Shown: positions 1-7,587, numbered from the stretch's first letter. The stretch: DNA of 64,000 nucleotides from Pelomonas paludis (GCF_039872745.1 NZ_JBDPZD010000009.1:1-64000); one strand, 5' to 3'. A program made the numbers and translations. The notes: a model not told the origin generated them from the sequence alone.

Positions 1-229
1 CGGGGCCATGCGTCGTTGTCGACTCGTTGTTGGGGCCGATCCAACGCCTCGCCGACGCCTAGCTTGGCCCCGCAACTCGCCCCGGCGCGCCCCCGGCCCA
101 AAGCCCGACCGACTCCTAGAAAGCTTGATGAAACGCTTCTTTACCCCTTGGACGTCAGCGGATTCCGGCCTCGCCTCGTTGTGACAGGGCCTTGGTATTC
201 CCCTTCAACCCACCGCAAGGACATCGACC
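1..229. other. Non-coding left edge
   Basis: No convincing reading frame lies here. The only long open frame has no family resemblance and overlaps the start of the next gene out of frame. The stretch probably carries the promoter of the small secreted protein that starts at 230, but I cannot pick a clear -35/-10 pair. The window edge cuts off whatever lies to the left. Confidence 0.5.
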
Positions 230-553
230 ATGAACCGCCTCCTCATCGCCGCGCTGTGCCTGACCGCTGCCAGCGCCTTCGCCCAGTCCAACACGCCGCG
301 CGTTGACCAGCGCGAGGCCAACCAGCAGGCCCGCATTGCCCAAGGCGCCGCCAGTGGCGCCCTGACCCCGCACGAGACCCAGCGGCTGGAAAAAGAACAG
401 GCCCACATCAACCGCGCTGAAGACAAGGCCAAGTCCGATGGCACCGTGACCCGCGCTGAGCGCCGCCGCATGCACCACATGCAAGACGCCGCCAGCCGCG
501 ACATCCACCGCAAGAAGCACAACGACCGCGCCGCCTCGGCACCTGGCCAGTAA
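230..553 (+). CDS. Small secreted basic protein of unknown function
   Basis: This is a 107-residue protein with a clear Sec signal peptide (MNRLLIAALCLTAASAFAQ, cleavage after about residue 19). The mature part is highly charged and rich in Arg, Gln and Ala, with Q-R-E-A-N-Q-Q-A-R-I and L-T-P-H-E-T-Q-R-L-E-K-E-Q segments that suggest helices or a coiled coil. I recognise the general pattern from uncharacterised small exported proteins of Burkholderiales. No catalytic motif and no cysteine are visible. It ends three bases before the convergent rsmI stop codon. Location is probably periplasmic; function is unknown. Confidence 0.75.
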   Translation: MNRLLIAALCLTAASAFAQSNTPRVDQREANQQARIAQGAASGALTPHETQRLEKEQAHINRAEDKAKSDGTVTRAERRRMHHMQDAASRDIHRKKHNDRAASAPGQ

Positions 554-556
554 GTC

Positions 557-1468
557 TCAGCCGCTGTTCTTCAGGGCCAGGCCGGCCTCATAGAGCGCGT
601 TGCGCGGCGCCCCGGTGATCTGGGCCGCCAGCGCCACCGCCGGCTTGAGCGGCAGCTCGGCCAGCAGCAGCTGCAGCACCCGCTGCGCCTCGGCCGGCAG
701 GCCCTCTGACACCGCCGCCGCCGCCGCATGCAGCACCAGCACGAACTCACCGCGCTGGCGCTGCGCGTCTGCAGCCAGCCAGGCCGGCAAGCCAGCGGCC
801 TCGGCCGTGTGGATGGACTCGAATTGCTTGGTCAGCTCGCGCGCCAGCGTGATGCGCCGCTGCGGCGCCAACTCGGCCAGCAGCGCCACCAGCTCGACGA
901 TGCGGTGGGGCGCCTCGAACAGCACCTGGCTTGTGTCGGTGTGGGCCAGCACCTCCTGCAGCGCCGTGCGGCGCTCGCCCGCCTTGGTGGGCAGGAAGCC
1001 CACAAAGGCAAAGGCCCGCGCGCCCTCATCACCGGCCACGCTCAGCGCCGCCACGGCACTGCTGGCGCCCGGGATGGGCAGTACCCGGTGCCCGGCCGCC
1101 ACCGCACGGGCCACCAGGGCGGCGCCCGGGTCGGACACGGCCGGCGTGCCGGCATCCGACACATAGGCCACACGTTCGCCCGCCGCCAGCCGCGCCAGCA
1201 CTGGGCCCGACGCACTTTGCTCGTTGTGCTCGTGCACGGCCAGCAAGGGCTTGTGCAGGCCGAGATGACGCATCAGCACCGCCGTCTGGCGCGTGTCCTC
1301 GCAGGCCACGGCATCCACCAGCCCCAACACATGGATCGCACGCAGGCTCAGGTCGGCCAGATTGCCGATGGGCGTGGCGACGACGTAGAGGCTGCCGGCG
1401 GGATACTGCTGGCCGCCGGCTGCTGACGCTGCGGCCTGACTCAACACGGAGGCGATGGAAGTGTTCAA
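557..1468 (-). CDS. rsmI: 16S rRNA (cytidine1402-2'-O)-methyltransferase RsmI
   Basis: RsmI is the SAM-dependent enzyme that 2'-O-methylates C1402 of 16S rRNA at the ribosomal decoding centre. The family signature is complete: LYVVATPIGNLADLSLRA near the N-terminus, ACEDTRQTAVLMRHLG, YVSDAGTPAVSDPGA and PIPGASSAVAAL, then GFLPTK and LFEAPHRI. The start is unusual because no ATG precedes the conserved core. The best fit to related proteins is the TTG at 1468, giving 303 residues; a TTG at 1507 would add 13. The TTG lies at the edge of a 19-nt inverted repeat shared with the divergent yraN gene. The neighbourhood rsmI, yraN, SIS protein, BON lipoprotein is typical of proteobacteria. Identity is certain; the exact start is not. 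Confidence 0.95.
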   Translation of the reverse strand: MNTSIASVLSQAAASAAGGQQYPAGSLYVVATPIGNLADLSLRAIHVLGLVDAVACEDTRQTAVLMRHLGLHKPLLAVHEHNEQSASGPVLARLAAGERVAYVSDAGTPAVSDPGAALVARAVAAGHRVLPIPGASSAVAALSVAGDEGARAFAFVGFLPTKAGERRTALQEVLAHTDTSQVLFEAPHRIVELVALLAELAPQRRITLARELTKQFESIHTAEAAGLPAWLAADAQRQRGEFVLVLHAAAAAVSEGLPAEAQRVLQLLLAELPLKPAVALAAQITGAPRNALYEAGLALKNSG

Positions 1469-1485
1469 CCTAGAAACCGCAGTTG
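1467..1485. repeat. Left arm of 19-nt inverted repeat at rsmI start
   Basis: Read on the minus strand, this is CAACTGCGGTTTCTAGGTT, which runs into the TTG start of rsmI. It matches the arm at 1686-1704 in 18 of 19 positions in inverted orientation. It may be a shared control site of the divergent gene pair or the end of a small inserted element. Confidence 0.7.
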
Positions 1486-1685
1486 GGCTCGGCCGAGGGG
1501 CTGCCAAAGCGGCTCCCGGGCAAGGCGTGACGACGAAGTGGGCTGATGCCCACGAGAAGGAGCAACACCGCCAGGGACCCGAAGCGGCAGACCAGCGGGC
1601 GGGCAGCGGTGATCATCAAAGTGGTGAATGCGGCGACGCCCACAAGGTGTTGATCGGACATGACCTTCGATGAGTAGCAAGCGGT
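1486..1685. other. rsmI/yraN intergenic region inside the inverted repeat
   Basis: About 200 bases lie between the two repeat arms. I looked for RNase P RNA and found no GAGGAAAGTCCGG-type core. A minus-strand frame from ATG 1661 to a stop at 1470 would encode 63 residues with one hydrophobic stretch (SLAVLLLLVGI). I do not annotate it as a gene because it matches nothing I recognise and would fill the divergent promoter region. Confidence 0.4.
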
Positions 1686-1704
1686 CAACTGCGGCTTCTA
1701 GGTT
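1686..1704. repeat. Right arm of 19-nt inverted repeat at yraN start
   Basis: The plus-strand sequence CAACTGCGGCTTCTAGGTT ends one base before the ATG of yraN at 1706. It is the inverted partner of 1467-1485, with one T/C difference. The whole symmetric unit spans 238 bases. No target-site duplication is visible outside the arms. Confidence 0.7.
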
Positions 1705-1705
1705 C

Positions 1706-2089
1706 ATGTGGGGCCCGGGTTCAAAGACGCAACGCGCCGAGACCGGCAGCGCCGCCGAGGATGCTGCGCTGGCCCACCTGCGGCAGGCCGGCCTCACGCT
1801 GCTGGAGCGAAATTATCGAGTCGCCGCCGGCCCCAGCCGCCACGCCGGCGAGGTGGACCTGATCATGCGTGACCGCGACGGCACCTTGGTCTTCGTTGAA
1901 GTGCGTGCCCGCGCCAGCCGCAGCCACGGCGGCGCGGCGGCCAGCGTCACGGCCACCAAGCAGCGCAAGCTCATCTATGCGGCCCAGCACTACCTGCTGC
2001 GCCATGCCTCGCCGCCGCCCTGCCGGTTTGACGTCGTGGCCATCGACGGCGGTGAGCTGCAATGGCTGCCCGCAGCCTTCCATCTATGA
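1706..2089 (+). CDS. yraN: YraN/UPF0102 endonuclease-like protein
   Basis: This is a 127-residue member of the UPF0102 (YraN) family, which has a Holliday-junction-resolvase/Vsr-like nuclease fold. The hallmark motifs are present: G-x-x-A-E-D-A-A near the N-terminus, LLERNYR, G-E-V-D-L-I-M-R-D (E and D of the putative metal site), LVFVEVRAR (the E-x-K-like position reads E-V-R) and the K-Q-R-K-L helix. An upstream in-frame ATG at 1670 would add 12 residues; 1706 is preferred because the family core begins just after it and the shared repeat motif abuts it. The stop codon overlaps the next gene in an ATGA junction. Biochemical function in bacteria remains unclear. Confidence 0.9.
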   Translation: MWGPGSKTQRAETGSAAEDAALAHLRQAGLTLLERNYRVAAGPSRHAGEVDLIMRDRDGTLVFVEVRARASRSHGGAAASVTATKQRKLIYAAQHYLLRHASPPPCRFDVVAIDGGELQWLPAAFHL

Positions 2090-2652
2090 TTTCCCGGATG
2101 CTTGAACAACGTGTCCAACAGCATTTTTTCGAGAGTGCCGACCTGCTCTACCAGGTGGCCGAGCAGTTGGGGCGCCCGCTGGCCTTTGCGGCGCAGATGA
2201 TCACCGACGCCCTGACCGGCGGGCACCGCGTGCTGACCGTGGCCCAGGGCCACGCCGCGCTGGACGCCGACTACCTGGCCGCACGCCTGGCCGGGCGCTT
2301 TGAGCAAGACCGCCCGGGCCTGGCCGCCTGGAGCCTGCCGGCCCAAACCCGTGCCGGTTTGGACCTGTCCCGCCTGCTCCAGGCGCAGGGCCACCCGGGC
2401 GATGTGCTGGTCGTGATCGAACCCGAGGCCTCACGCGCCCCAGCCTGGGCCGAGGTGCTGGCCACCGCGCACGGGCAGGAGATGTTTGTTGTCGCGCTGA
2501 CGGCGGATGACTGGCGCGGCCAGTTGCAGGACACCGACCTGCAGCTGCGTGTCAGCGCACCGCGCGCAGCGCGCGTTGTCGAAACCCAGCGCGTGCTCGT
2601 GCACGCACTTTGCGATGCCATCGACCAGCTGCTGCTGGGCTCAGAGGAATGA
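2086..2652 (+). CDS. DiaA/GmhA-like SIS-domain protein with degenerate sugar-binding loop
   Basis: This is a 188-residue protein of the phosphoheptose-isomerase-like SIS family that includes DiaA, the DnaA-binding initiation factor. The overall pattern fits: N-terminal helix (ESADLLYQVAEQLGRPL), AARLAGRFEQDRPGL, HPGDVLVVIE and a C-terminal R-x-x-E-x-Q-x-V-L-V-H-A-L-C-D-x-I-D-Q-L-L. The phosphosugar loop, normally C-G-N-G-x-S-A-A-x-A-Q-H, reads A-Q-G-H-A-A-L-D-A-D-Y, and the second S-T-x-G-x-S loop reads E-P-E-A-S-R. Isomerase activity is therefore unlikely; a DiaA-like binding role would fit. The start uses the ATGA overlap with yraN (a second ATG lies at 2098), and its stop overlaps the BON gene the same way, so the three genes form one operon. 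Confidence 0.85.
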   Translation: MISRMLEQRVQQHFFESADLLYQVAEQLGRPLAFAAQMITDALTGGHRVLTVAQGHAALDADYLAARLAGRFEQDRPGLAAWSLPAQTRAGLDLSRLLQAQGHPGDVLVVIEPEASRAPAWAEVLATAHGQEMFVVALTADDWRGQLQDTDLQLRVSAPRAARVVETQRVLVHALCDAIDQLLLGSEE

Positions 2653-3305
2653 AAGCCACCATGAAGAACCATCCCGTCTTGTCCCTGGCCACCTCCCGCA
2701 AGCTCGGTCTGCTGGTCGCCTTGATTGCGGTTGCGGGCCTGAACAGCGCCTGCGCACCGCTGGTGGTGGGCGCCGTGGTGGGCGGCGGCGCTATGGTCGC
2801 CACCGACCGGCGCACCTCCGGCAGCCAGCTCGAAGACCAGACCATCGAGCTCAAGGCCGGCGCCCGCATCCGCGAGCAACTCGGCAGCAGCGCCCACGTC
2901 TCGGTCAACAGCTACAACCGCGTGGCGCTGGCGACGGGCGAGGTCAGCAGTGAAGCCGACCGCCAGGCCGTCGAGCGCATCGTGGCCGGCGTCGACAACG
3001 TGCAGCGCGTGATGAACGAAACCGCCGTGCTGGAGGCCTCCAGCCTCAAGAGCCGCAGCAACGACGTCTGGATTGGCAGCCAGATCAAGGCCAAGTTCCT
3101 GGACGCGCAAGACCTCTTCAGCAACGCGTTTGACGTGGTCGTCACGCGTGGCACCGTCTACCTGATGGGCCGCGTGACCGAGCGCGAGGCCGTGCGCGCC
3201 ACCGACATCGCCCGGCAGATCAGCGGCGTGAACAAGGTGGTCCGCGCGTTCGAGATCATCTCGGAAGACGAACTGGCCCGCCTGCAGCCCAAACAGAAAG
3301 ACTGA
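2649..3305 (+). CDS. BON-domain lipoprotein-like periplasmic protein
   Basis: This is a 218-residue exported protein with two BON domains, related to YraP (DolP) and OsmY. The N-terminus is hydrophobic and ends in L-N-S-A-C, a lipobox-like site around residue 35 with an atypical Asn at -3. A Gly/Val-rich stretch follows. BON1 covers roughly residues 75-140 and BON2 roughly 145-210; each has the usual I-x-x-x-L and V-x-G-V-x-x-V pattern. DolP-type proteins act in outer-membrane maintenance. The ATGA overlap with the SIS gene favours the 2649 start over the ATG at 2661. The stop directly abuts the convergent dehydrogenase gene. Confidence 0.88.
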   Translation: MKATMKNHPVLSLATSRKLGLLVALIAVAGLNSACAPLVVGAVVGGGAMVATDRRTSGSQLEDQTIELKAGARIREQLGSSAHVSVNSYNRVALATGEVSSEADRQAVERIVAGVDNVQRVMNETAVLEASSLKSRSNDVWIGSQIKAKFLDAQDLFSNAFDVVVTRGTVYLMGRVTEREAVRATDIARQISGVNKVVRAFEIISEDELARLQPKQKD

Positions 3306-4196
3306 TCAGAGCCTTTTGATGAGGCTGGAGGTGTCCCAGCGCCCTCCGCCGTCGGCCTGCAGGTCGGCGTAAAACTGATCGACCAGGGCCGTGACAGGCA
3401 GGCGTGCGCCGTTGCGGCGGGCCTCGTCCAGCACCAGGCCCAGGTCCTTGCGCATCCAGTCCACCGCAAAGCCGAAGTCGAACTTGTCGGCCACCATGGT
3501 CTTGCCACGGTTGTCCATCTGCCAGCTTTGCGCGGCGCCCTTGCCGATCACGTCGAGCACGGCGTTCATGTCGAGCCCCGCGCGCTGACCAAAGCGCACC
3601 GCCTCCGCCAGCCCCTGCACCAGGCCGGCGATGCAGATCTGGTTGACCATCTTGGCGAGCTGACCCGAGCCAGGCCCACCCAGCAGCGTGACGGCGCGCG
3701 AGTAGGCCAAGGCCACCGGCTGCATGGCCGTGAAGGCCTCGGCATCGCCGCCGCACATCACGGTCAGCACCCCATTCACCGCACCGGCCTGCCCGCCGGA
3801 GACCGGCGCATCGATGAAAGCCAGGCCACGCGCTTGCGCCTCGGCCGCCAGCTCACGCGCCACCTCGGCGGACGCGGTGGTGTGATCCACGAACACGCTG
3901 CCCGGCGCCATGCCGGCAAAGGCGCCATCTGGCCCCAGCACCACCTGACGCAGGTCGTCGTCATTGCCCACACAGGCAAACACGAAGCGCGCGCCTTGGG
4001 CCGCCTCGCGCGGCGTGGCAGCAGCACGGCCGCCGTACTCGGCCACCCAGGCCTCGGCCTTGGCGTGGGTGCGGTTGTAGACCGTCACCGCATGCCCGGC
4101 TCGCTGCAGGTGGCCGGCCATGGGGTGGCCCATGACGCCCAGGCCCAGGAAGGCGACGTGGGCCGGCGTGACAGGTTCGTAAGTGCGGGTGCTCAT
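3306..4196 (-). CDS. NAD(P)-dependent beta-hydroxyacid dehydrogenase
   Basis: This is a 296-residue enzyme of the 3-hydroxyisobutyrate dehydrogenase / 2-hydroxy-3-oxopropionate (tartronate semialdehyde) reductase family. It has the Rossmann signature FLGLGVMGHPMAGHL, substrate-site FIDAPVSGGQAGA, the GSGQLAKMVNQ segment with the catalytic lysine, and F-x-x-x-x-x-x-K-D-L-G-L-V-L near the C-terminus. Substrate cannot be fixed from sequence: 3-hydroxyisobutyrate and tartronate semialdehyde are the usual options. The ATG at 4196 is preceded by GGAGG at good spacing, so it is preferred over an upstream TTG. It is transcribed alone and is convergent with the BON gene. Confidence 0.9.
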   Translation of the reverse strand: MSTRTYEPVTPAHVAFLGLGVMGHPMAGHLQRAGHAVTVYNRTHAKAEAWVAEYGGRAAATPREAAQGARFVFACVGNDDDLRQVVLGPDGAFAGMAPGSVFVDHTTASAEVARELAAEAQARGLAFIDAPVSGGQAGAVNGVLTVMCGGDAEAFTAMQPVALAYSRAVTLLGGPGSGQLAKMVNQICIAGLVQGLAEAVRFGQRAGLDMNAVLDVIGKGAAQSWQMDNRGKTMVADKFDFGFAVDWMRKDLGLVLDEARRNGARLPVTALVDQFYADLQADGGGRWDTSSLIKRL

Positions 4197-4247
4197 GTGC
4201 AAAAACCTCCGGAAGTCCGGTGACGCCAGCGACTCAGCGGCCGCCGC

Positions 4248-4316
4248 GGAACCGGCTCTGCCGGGCCGCCAGCGGCGCCCCCTTGAGGGGGCCGGCGCAG
4301 CCGGTAGGGGGTGGTC
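4248..4316. repeat. Dispersed intergenic repeat, copy A (after pilU)
   Basis: A 69-base element whose core is the perfect hairpin GCCCCC-TTGA-GGGGGC, followed by GTAGGGGGTGGTC. It closely matches copy B at 5515-5583 at both ends and in the core, with several substitutions between. Its last bases run into the pilU stop codon, read from the other strand. It may act as a Rho-independent-like terminator or be a mobile short repeat. Confidence 0.75.
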
Positions 4317-5451
4317 AAAGAATCGTCAGATGCTCGGTGCCGGTAGATAGATCGCCACTGCGCGCACGCTCGCTGTTGAGCTTGATCTGCAGGCGCAGGT
4401 CGTTCACCGAGTCGGCGTTGCGCAGTGCGTCTTCGTAGGTGACACGGCCCATTTCGTAGAGGTCAAACAAGGCCTGGTCGAAGGTCTGCATGCCTTGCTC
4501 GCGCGAGCGCTTCATCACTTCCTTGATCTCGCCGACCTCGCCCTTGAAGATCATGTCGGAGATCAGCGGCGTGTTGAGCAGGATCTCGACCGCCGCCACG
4601 CGGCCCTTGCCCTCGCGGCGGGGCAGCAGGCGTTGGCTGACGAGAGCACGCAGGTTGAGAGACAAGTCCATCAGCAACTGACTGCGGCGTTCCTCGGGGA
4701 AGAAGTTGATGATGCGATCCAGCGCCTGGTTGGCGCTGTTGGCGTGCAGCGTGGCCATGCAGAGGTGGCCGGTTTCGGCAAAGGCCACGGCCAGCTCCAT
4801 GCTCTCGCGGTCGCGCAGCTCGCCCATCAGGATCACGTCGGGCGCCTGACGCAGCGAGTTCTTGAGCGCCGCGTCCCAGCTGTCGGTGTCCAGGCCCACC
4901 TCGCGCTGGGTCACGATGCAGTTCTTGTGCGGGTGCACGAACTCGATGGGGTCTTCGATGGTGATGATGTGGCCGAAGCTGGTCTCGTTGCGCTCGTCGA
5001 TCATCGCGGCCAGCGTGGTGCTTTTGCCGGAACCAGTGGCGCCCACCACGATCACCAGTCCGCGCTTGGCCTGCACCACATCACGCAGGATGGGCGGCAG
5101 GTCGAGCGACTGGATGGTGGGCAGCGTGGACGGAATGGTCCGCAGCACCAGGCCCACCTGGCCCTGCTGCAGGAAGGCGTTGACGCGGAAACGCCCAATG
5201 CCGTGCGGCGAGATCGCGAAGTTGCACTCCTTGCTGCGCTCGAACTCGGCCGCCTGCTTGTCGTTCATGATGGCCCGCGCCAGCTGCAGCGTGTGCTGGC
5301 CGGTCAAGGGCTGGGGCGACACCTTGGTCAGCTTGCCGTCGATCTTGATCGCGGGCGGGAACTCGGCCGTCAGGAACAGGTCCGAGCCCTTGCGCGAGAG
5401 CATCAAGCGCAACAAGTCATTGATGAATTTCGAGGCCTGATCGCGTTCCAT
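4315..5451 (-). CDS. pilU: Type IV pilus retraction ATPase PilU
   Basis: PilU is the accessory hexameric ATPase that works with PilT to depolymerise type IV pili at the inner membrane. The protein has 378 residues, the normal length. The Walker A motif GATGSGKS lies at about 137-144, the Asp box GHIITIEDPIEFVH follows, then the Walker B region ILMGELRDRE and the His box HLCMATLHANS. The C-terminal extension beyond the PilT core (LNSERARSGDLSTGTEHLTIL) is typical of PilU. It lies downstream of pilT on the same strand; the 132-base gap holds dispersed repeat copy B, and copy A follows the gene. Both retraction ATPases in tandem imply twitching motility. Confidence 0.96.
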   Translation of the reverse strand: MERDQASKFINDLLRLMLSRKGSDLFLTAEFPPAIKIDGKLTKVSPQPLTGQHTLQLARAIMNDKQAAEFERSKECNFAISPHGIGRFRVNAFLQQGQVGLVLRTIPSTLPTIQSLDLPPILRDVVQAKRGLVIVVGATGSGKSTTLAAMIDERNETSFGHIITIEDPIEFVHPHKNCIVTQREVGLDTDSWDAALKNSLRQAPDVILMGELRDRESMELAVAFAETGHLCMATLHANSANQALDRIINFFPEERRSQLLMDLSLNLRALVSQRLLPRREGKGRVAAVEILLNTPLISDMIFKGEVGEIKEVMKRSREQGMQTFDQALFDLYEMGRVTYEDALRNADSVNDLRLQIKLNSERARSGDLSTGTEHLTIL

Positions 5452-5514
5452 GTTCCTACCTGTTCTTCAGTCTTGAGCGGCCGCCAGGCCCGCTCATCGT
5501 CCAGCGACACCCGT

Positions 5515-5583
5515 GGAACCGGCTCCGCCGGGCCACTGGGTGTGCCCCCTTGAGGGGGCGCGCGCAGCGCGTAGGGGGTGGTC
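5515..5583. repeat. Dispersed intergenic repeat, copy B (after pilT)
   Basis: Second copy of the element seen at 4248-4316. It starts with GGAACCGGCTCCGCCGGGCC, has the same GCCCCCTTGAGGGGGC hairpin, and ends GTAGGGGGTGGTC. It sits three bases beyond the pilT stop codon, as copy A sits at the pilU stop, so both pilus genes end in the same element. Confidence 0.75.
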
Positions 5584-5586
5584 CAT

Positions 5587-6630
5587 CTACCCGGGGAAGT
5601 TTTCCGGAAACTTGGCTTTGCCGCGGGCCTCGGCGGGCGAGATGATGTTGCGCCGCACCAGGTCCGTCAGATTCTGGTCCAGGGTCTGCATGCCCTGCGA
5701 GTTGCCGGTTTGGATGGACGAGTACATCTGGGCCACCTTGTTCTCACGGATCAGGTTCCGGATGGCCGAGTTGCCGAGCATGATCTCGTGCGCCGCCGCG
5801 CGGCCGGTGCCGTCCTTGAGCTTGCACAGGGTCTGCGAGATCACGGCCACGAGGGACTCGGACAGCATCGCGCGGACCATTTCCTTCTCGGCCGCCGGGA
5901 ACACGTCCACGATCCGGTCCACCGTCTTGGCGGCCGACGAGGTGTGCAGGGTGCCAAAGACCAGGTGGCCGGTTTCGGCAGCAGTCAACGCCAGGCGGAT
6001 GGTCTCCAGGTCACGCATTTCGCCCACCAGCACGGCGTCCGGGTCCTCGCGCAGGGCAGAGCGCAGCGCGTTGGAGAAAGACAGCGTGTGCGGCCCAACC
6101 TCGCGCTGGTTGATCAGGCACTTCTTGCTCTCGTGCACGAACTCGATCGGGTCCTCGATGGTGAGGATGTGGCCGTACTCGTTCTCGTTGAGGTGGTTGA
6201 CCATGCCGGCCAGCGTCGTGCTCTTGCCTGAGCCGGTCGGCCCCGTCACCAGCACCATGCCGCGTGGCTTGAGCGCCAACTCGCCAAACACCTTGGGCGC
6301 GTTGAGCTGCTCCAGCGACAGGATCTTGCTCGGAATCGTCCGGAACACCGCGCCAGCGCCGCGGTTCTGGTTGAAGGCGTTGACCCGGAAACGCGCCAGG
6401 CCCTGGATCTCGAACGAGAAGTCCACCTCCAGGTGCTCCTCGTAGATCTTGCGCTGCGAGTCGTTCATGATGTCGTAGACCATGTCGTGGACCATGCGGT
6501 GGTCCAGGGCCTCGACATTGATGCGGCGCACGTCGCCATGCACCCGGATCATCGGCGGCAGCCCGGCCGACAGATGCAGGTCAGACGCTTTGTTCTTGAC
6601 TGAGAATGCCAGCAGCTGAGTGATGTCCAT
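5587..6630 (-). CDS. pilT: Type IV pilus retraction ATPase PilT
   Basis: PilT is the hexameric motor that retracts type IV pili and drives twitching motility and DNA uptake. The 347-residue protein begins MDITQLLAFSVKNKASDLHL, the expected N-terminus. It carries Walker A GPTGSGKS at 130-137, the Asp box GHILTIEDPIEFVH, Walker B VLVGEMRDLE, the His box HLVFGTLHTSS and the retraction-linked A-I-R-N-L-I-R-E-N-K motif. The open frame continues far upstream antisense to yggS, but the ATG at 6630 is clearly the start. It is divergent from yggS with 39 bases between starts, a common arrangement in proteobacteria. Confidence 0.97.
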   Translation of the reverse strand: MDITQLLAFSVKNKASDLHLSAGLPPMIRVHGDVRRINVEALDHRMVHDMVYDIMNDSQRKIYEEHLEVDFSFEIQGLARFRVNAFNQNRGAGAVFRTIPSKILSLEQLNAPKVFGELALKPRGMVLVTGPTGSGKSTTLAGMVNHLNENEYGHILTIEDPIEFVHESKKCLINQREVGPHTLSFSNALRSALREDPDAVLVGEMRDLETIRLALTAAETGHLVFGTLHTSSAAKTVDRIVDVFPAAEKEMVRAMLSESLVAVISQTLCKLKDGTGRAAAHEIMLGNSAIRNLIRENKVAQMYSSIQTGNSQGMQTLDQNLTDLVRRNIISPAEARGKAKFPENFPG

Positions 6631-6669
6631 GGGGTCTGGCCTCGTGGCCGCAAATTGAGTCGGCCGATT

Positions 6670-7383
6670 ATGGCGATCTACATTTCCTTGCAAGCCACCC
6701 TGAGCCGCATCGAGGCCGCATGTGTGCGATTCCAACGCGACCCGGCCGAGGTCAGCCTGCTGCCCGTCAGCAAGACCTTCCCGGCCGAGGCCCTGCGCGA
6801 GGCCTTTGCGGCCGGCGCCCGCTGCTTTGGCGAGAACTACGTGCAAGAGGCGCTCGACAAGATCGAGGCCCTGATCGACCTGCGCCCGCAGCTGCAGTGG
6901 CATTTGATCGGCCCGCTGCAATCGAACAAGACCCGCGTCGTGGCCGAGCACTTCGACTGGGTGCACAGCATCGACCGCCTGCGCATCGCCGAGCGCCTGT
7001 CCGCCCAGCGCCCGCCCGAGCTGCCGCCGCTCAATGTCTGCATCCAGGTCAACGTCAGCGGCGAGGCCAGCAAGAGCGGCGTGGCGCCCGACGAGGCTGC
7101 CACACTGGCCCAGGCCGTGGCCGCCCTGCCCCGGCTGAGCCTGCGCGGCGTGATGGCCGTGCCCGAGCCGCTGGACGACTTCGAGGCCCAGCGCCAACCC
7201 CACCGCCGCGTGGCGCAGCTCTACCAGGCCCTGCGCGCCCAGGGCTTGGCGCTCGACACCCTCAGCCTCGGCATGAGCGCCGACCTGGAAGCCGCCATTG
7301 CCGAGGGCGCCACCCTGGTCCGCGTCGGCTCGGCCATTTTTGGCCACCGGCCCCGATCACCCGCTGCGGAGGACAAGTCGTGA
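6670..7383 (+). CDS. yggS: YggS/PLPBP family PLP homeostasis protein
   Basis: A 237-residue pyridoxal-phosphate-binding protein (YggS, PROSC/PLPBP family) with a fold-type III barrel. It buffers PLP and influences amino-acid and keto-acid balance; no enzymatic reaction is established. The PLP lysine is in LLPVSKTFP. Also present are FGENYVQEA, WHLIGPLQSNK, VHSID, I-Q-V-N-V-S-G-E and the C-terminal LSLGMSADLEAAI...VRVGSAIFG. The ATG at 6670 matches the family start better than a TTG at 6655. It is divergent from pilT. Confidence 0.95.
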   Translation: MAIYISLQATLSRIEAACVRFQRDPAEVSLLPVSKTFPAEALREAFAAGARCFGENYVQEALDKIEALIDLRPQLQWHLIGPLQSNKTRVVAEHFDWVHSIDRLRIAERLSAQRPPELPPLNVCIQVNVSGEASKSGVAPDEAATLAQAVAALPRLSLRGVMAVPEPLDDFEAQRQPHRRVAQLYQALRAQGLALDTLSLGMSADLEAAIAEGATLVRVGSAIFGHRPRSPAAEDKS

Positions 7384-7587
7384 AGAATTTCATCGCGACA
7401 TGGGGGGTCTTCCCCCTTGAAGGTCAAGGCAAGATGCACCCCCGGCGAGCAAAGATCTCACCCCGCGTGACGCCCTTCACGGGCATTTCGCTCCGGGCGA
7501 GTCCCTAGCTTCCCAAGTCGGTAGACACTGCTTCTCAATCTGTCATTCACCCGTCCGCAGTCCCTCTCAAGAGGCCGGAGCTACAAC
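7384..7587. other. Intergenic region yggS to TonB-C gene
   Basis: About 200 bases without a credible gene. It contains short GC-rich inverted segments (CGCCCTTCACGGGC-type) that could form a weak terminator after yggS. No clear metal-responsive operator is visible before the TonB-C gene. Confidence 0.4.

Noticed and set aside
1486..1685. RNase P RNA or another structured RNA between rsmI and yraN
   Set aside because: The conserved core of bacterial RNase P RNA is absent, and I cannot fold a convincing long-range structure by eye.
6631..7347. Long N-terminal extension of PilT, in frame on the minus strand
   Set aside because: It is antisense to the well-supported yggS gene, and PilT of normal length begins at the ATG at 6630.
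7384..7587. Iron-responsive (Fur) operator before the TonB-C gene
   Set aside because: No stretch resembles the A+T-rich 19-bp Fur box.
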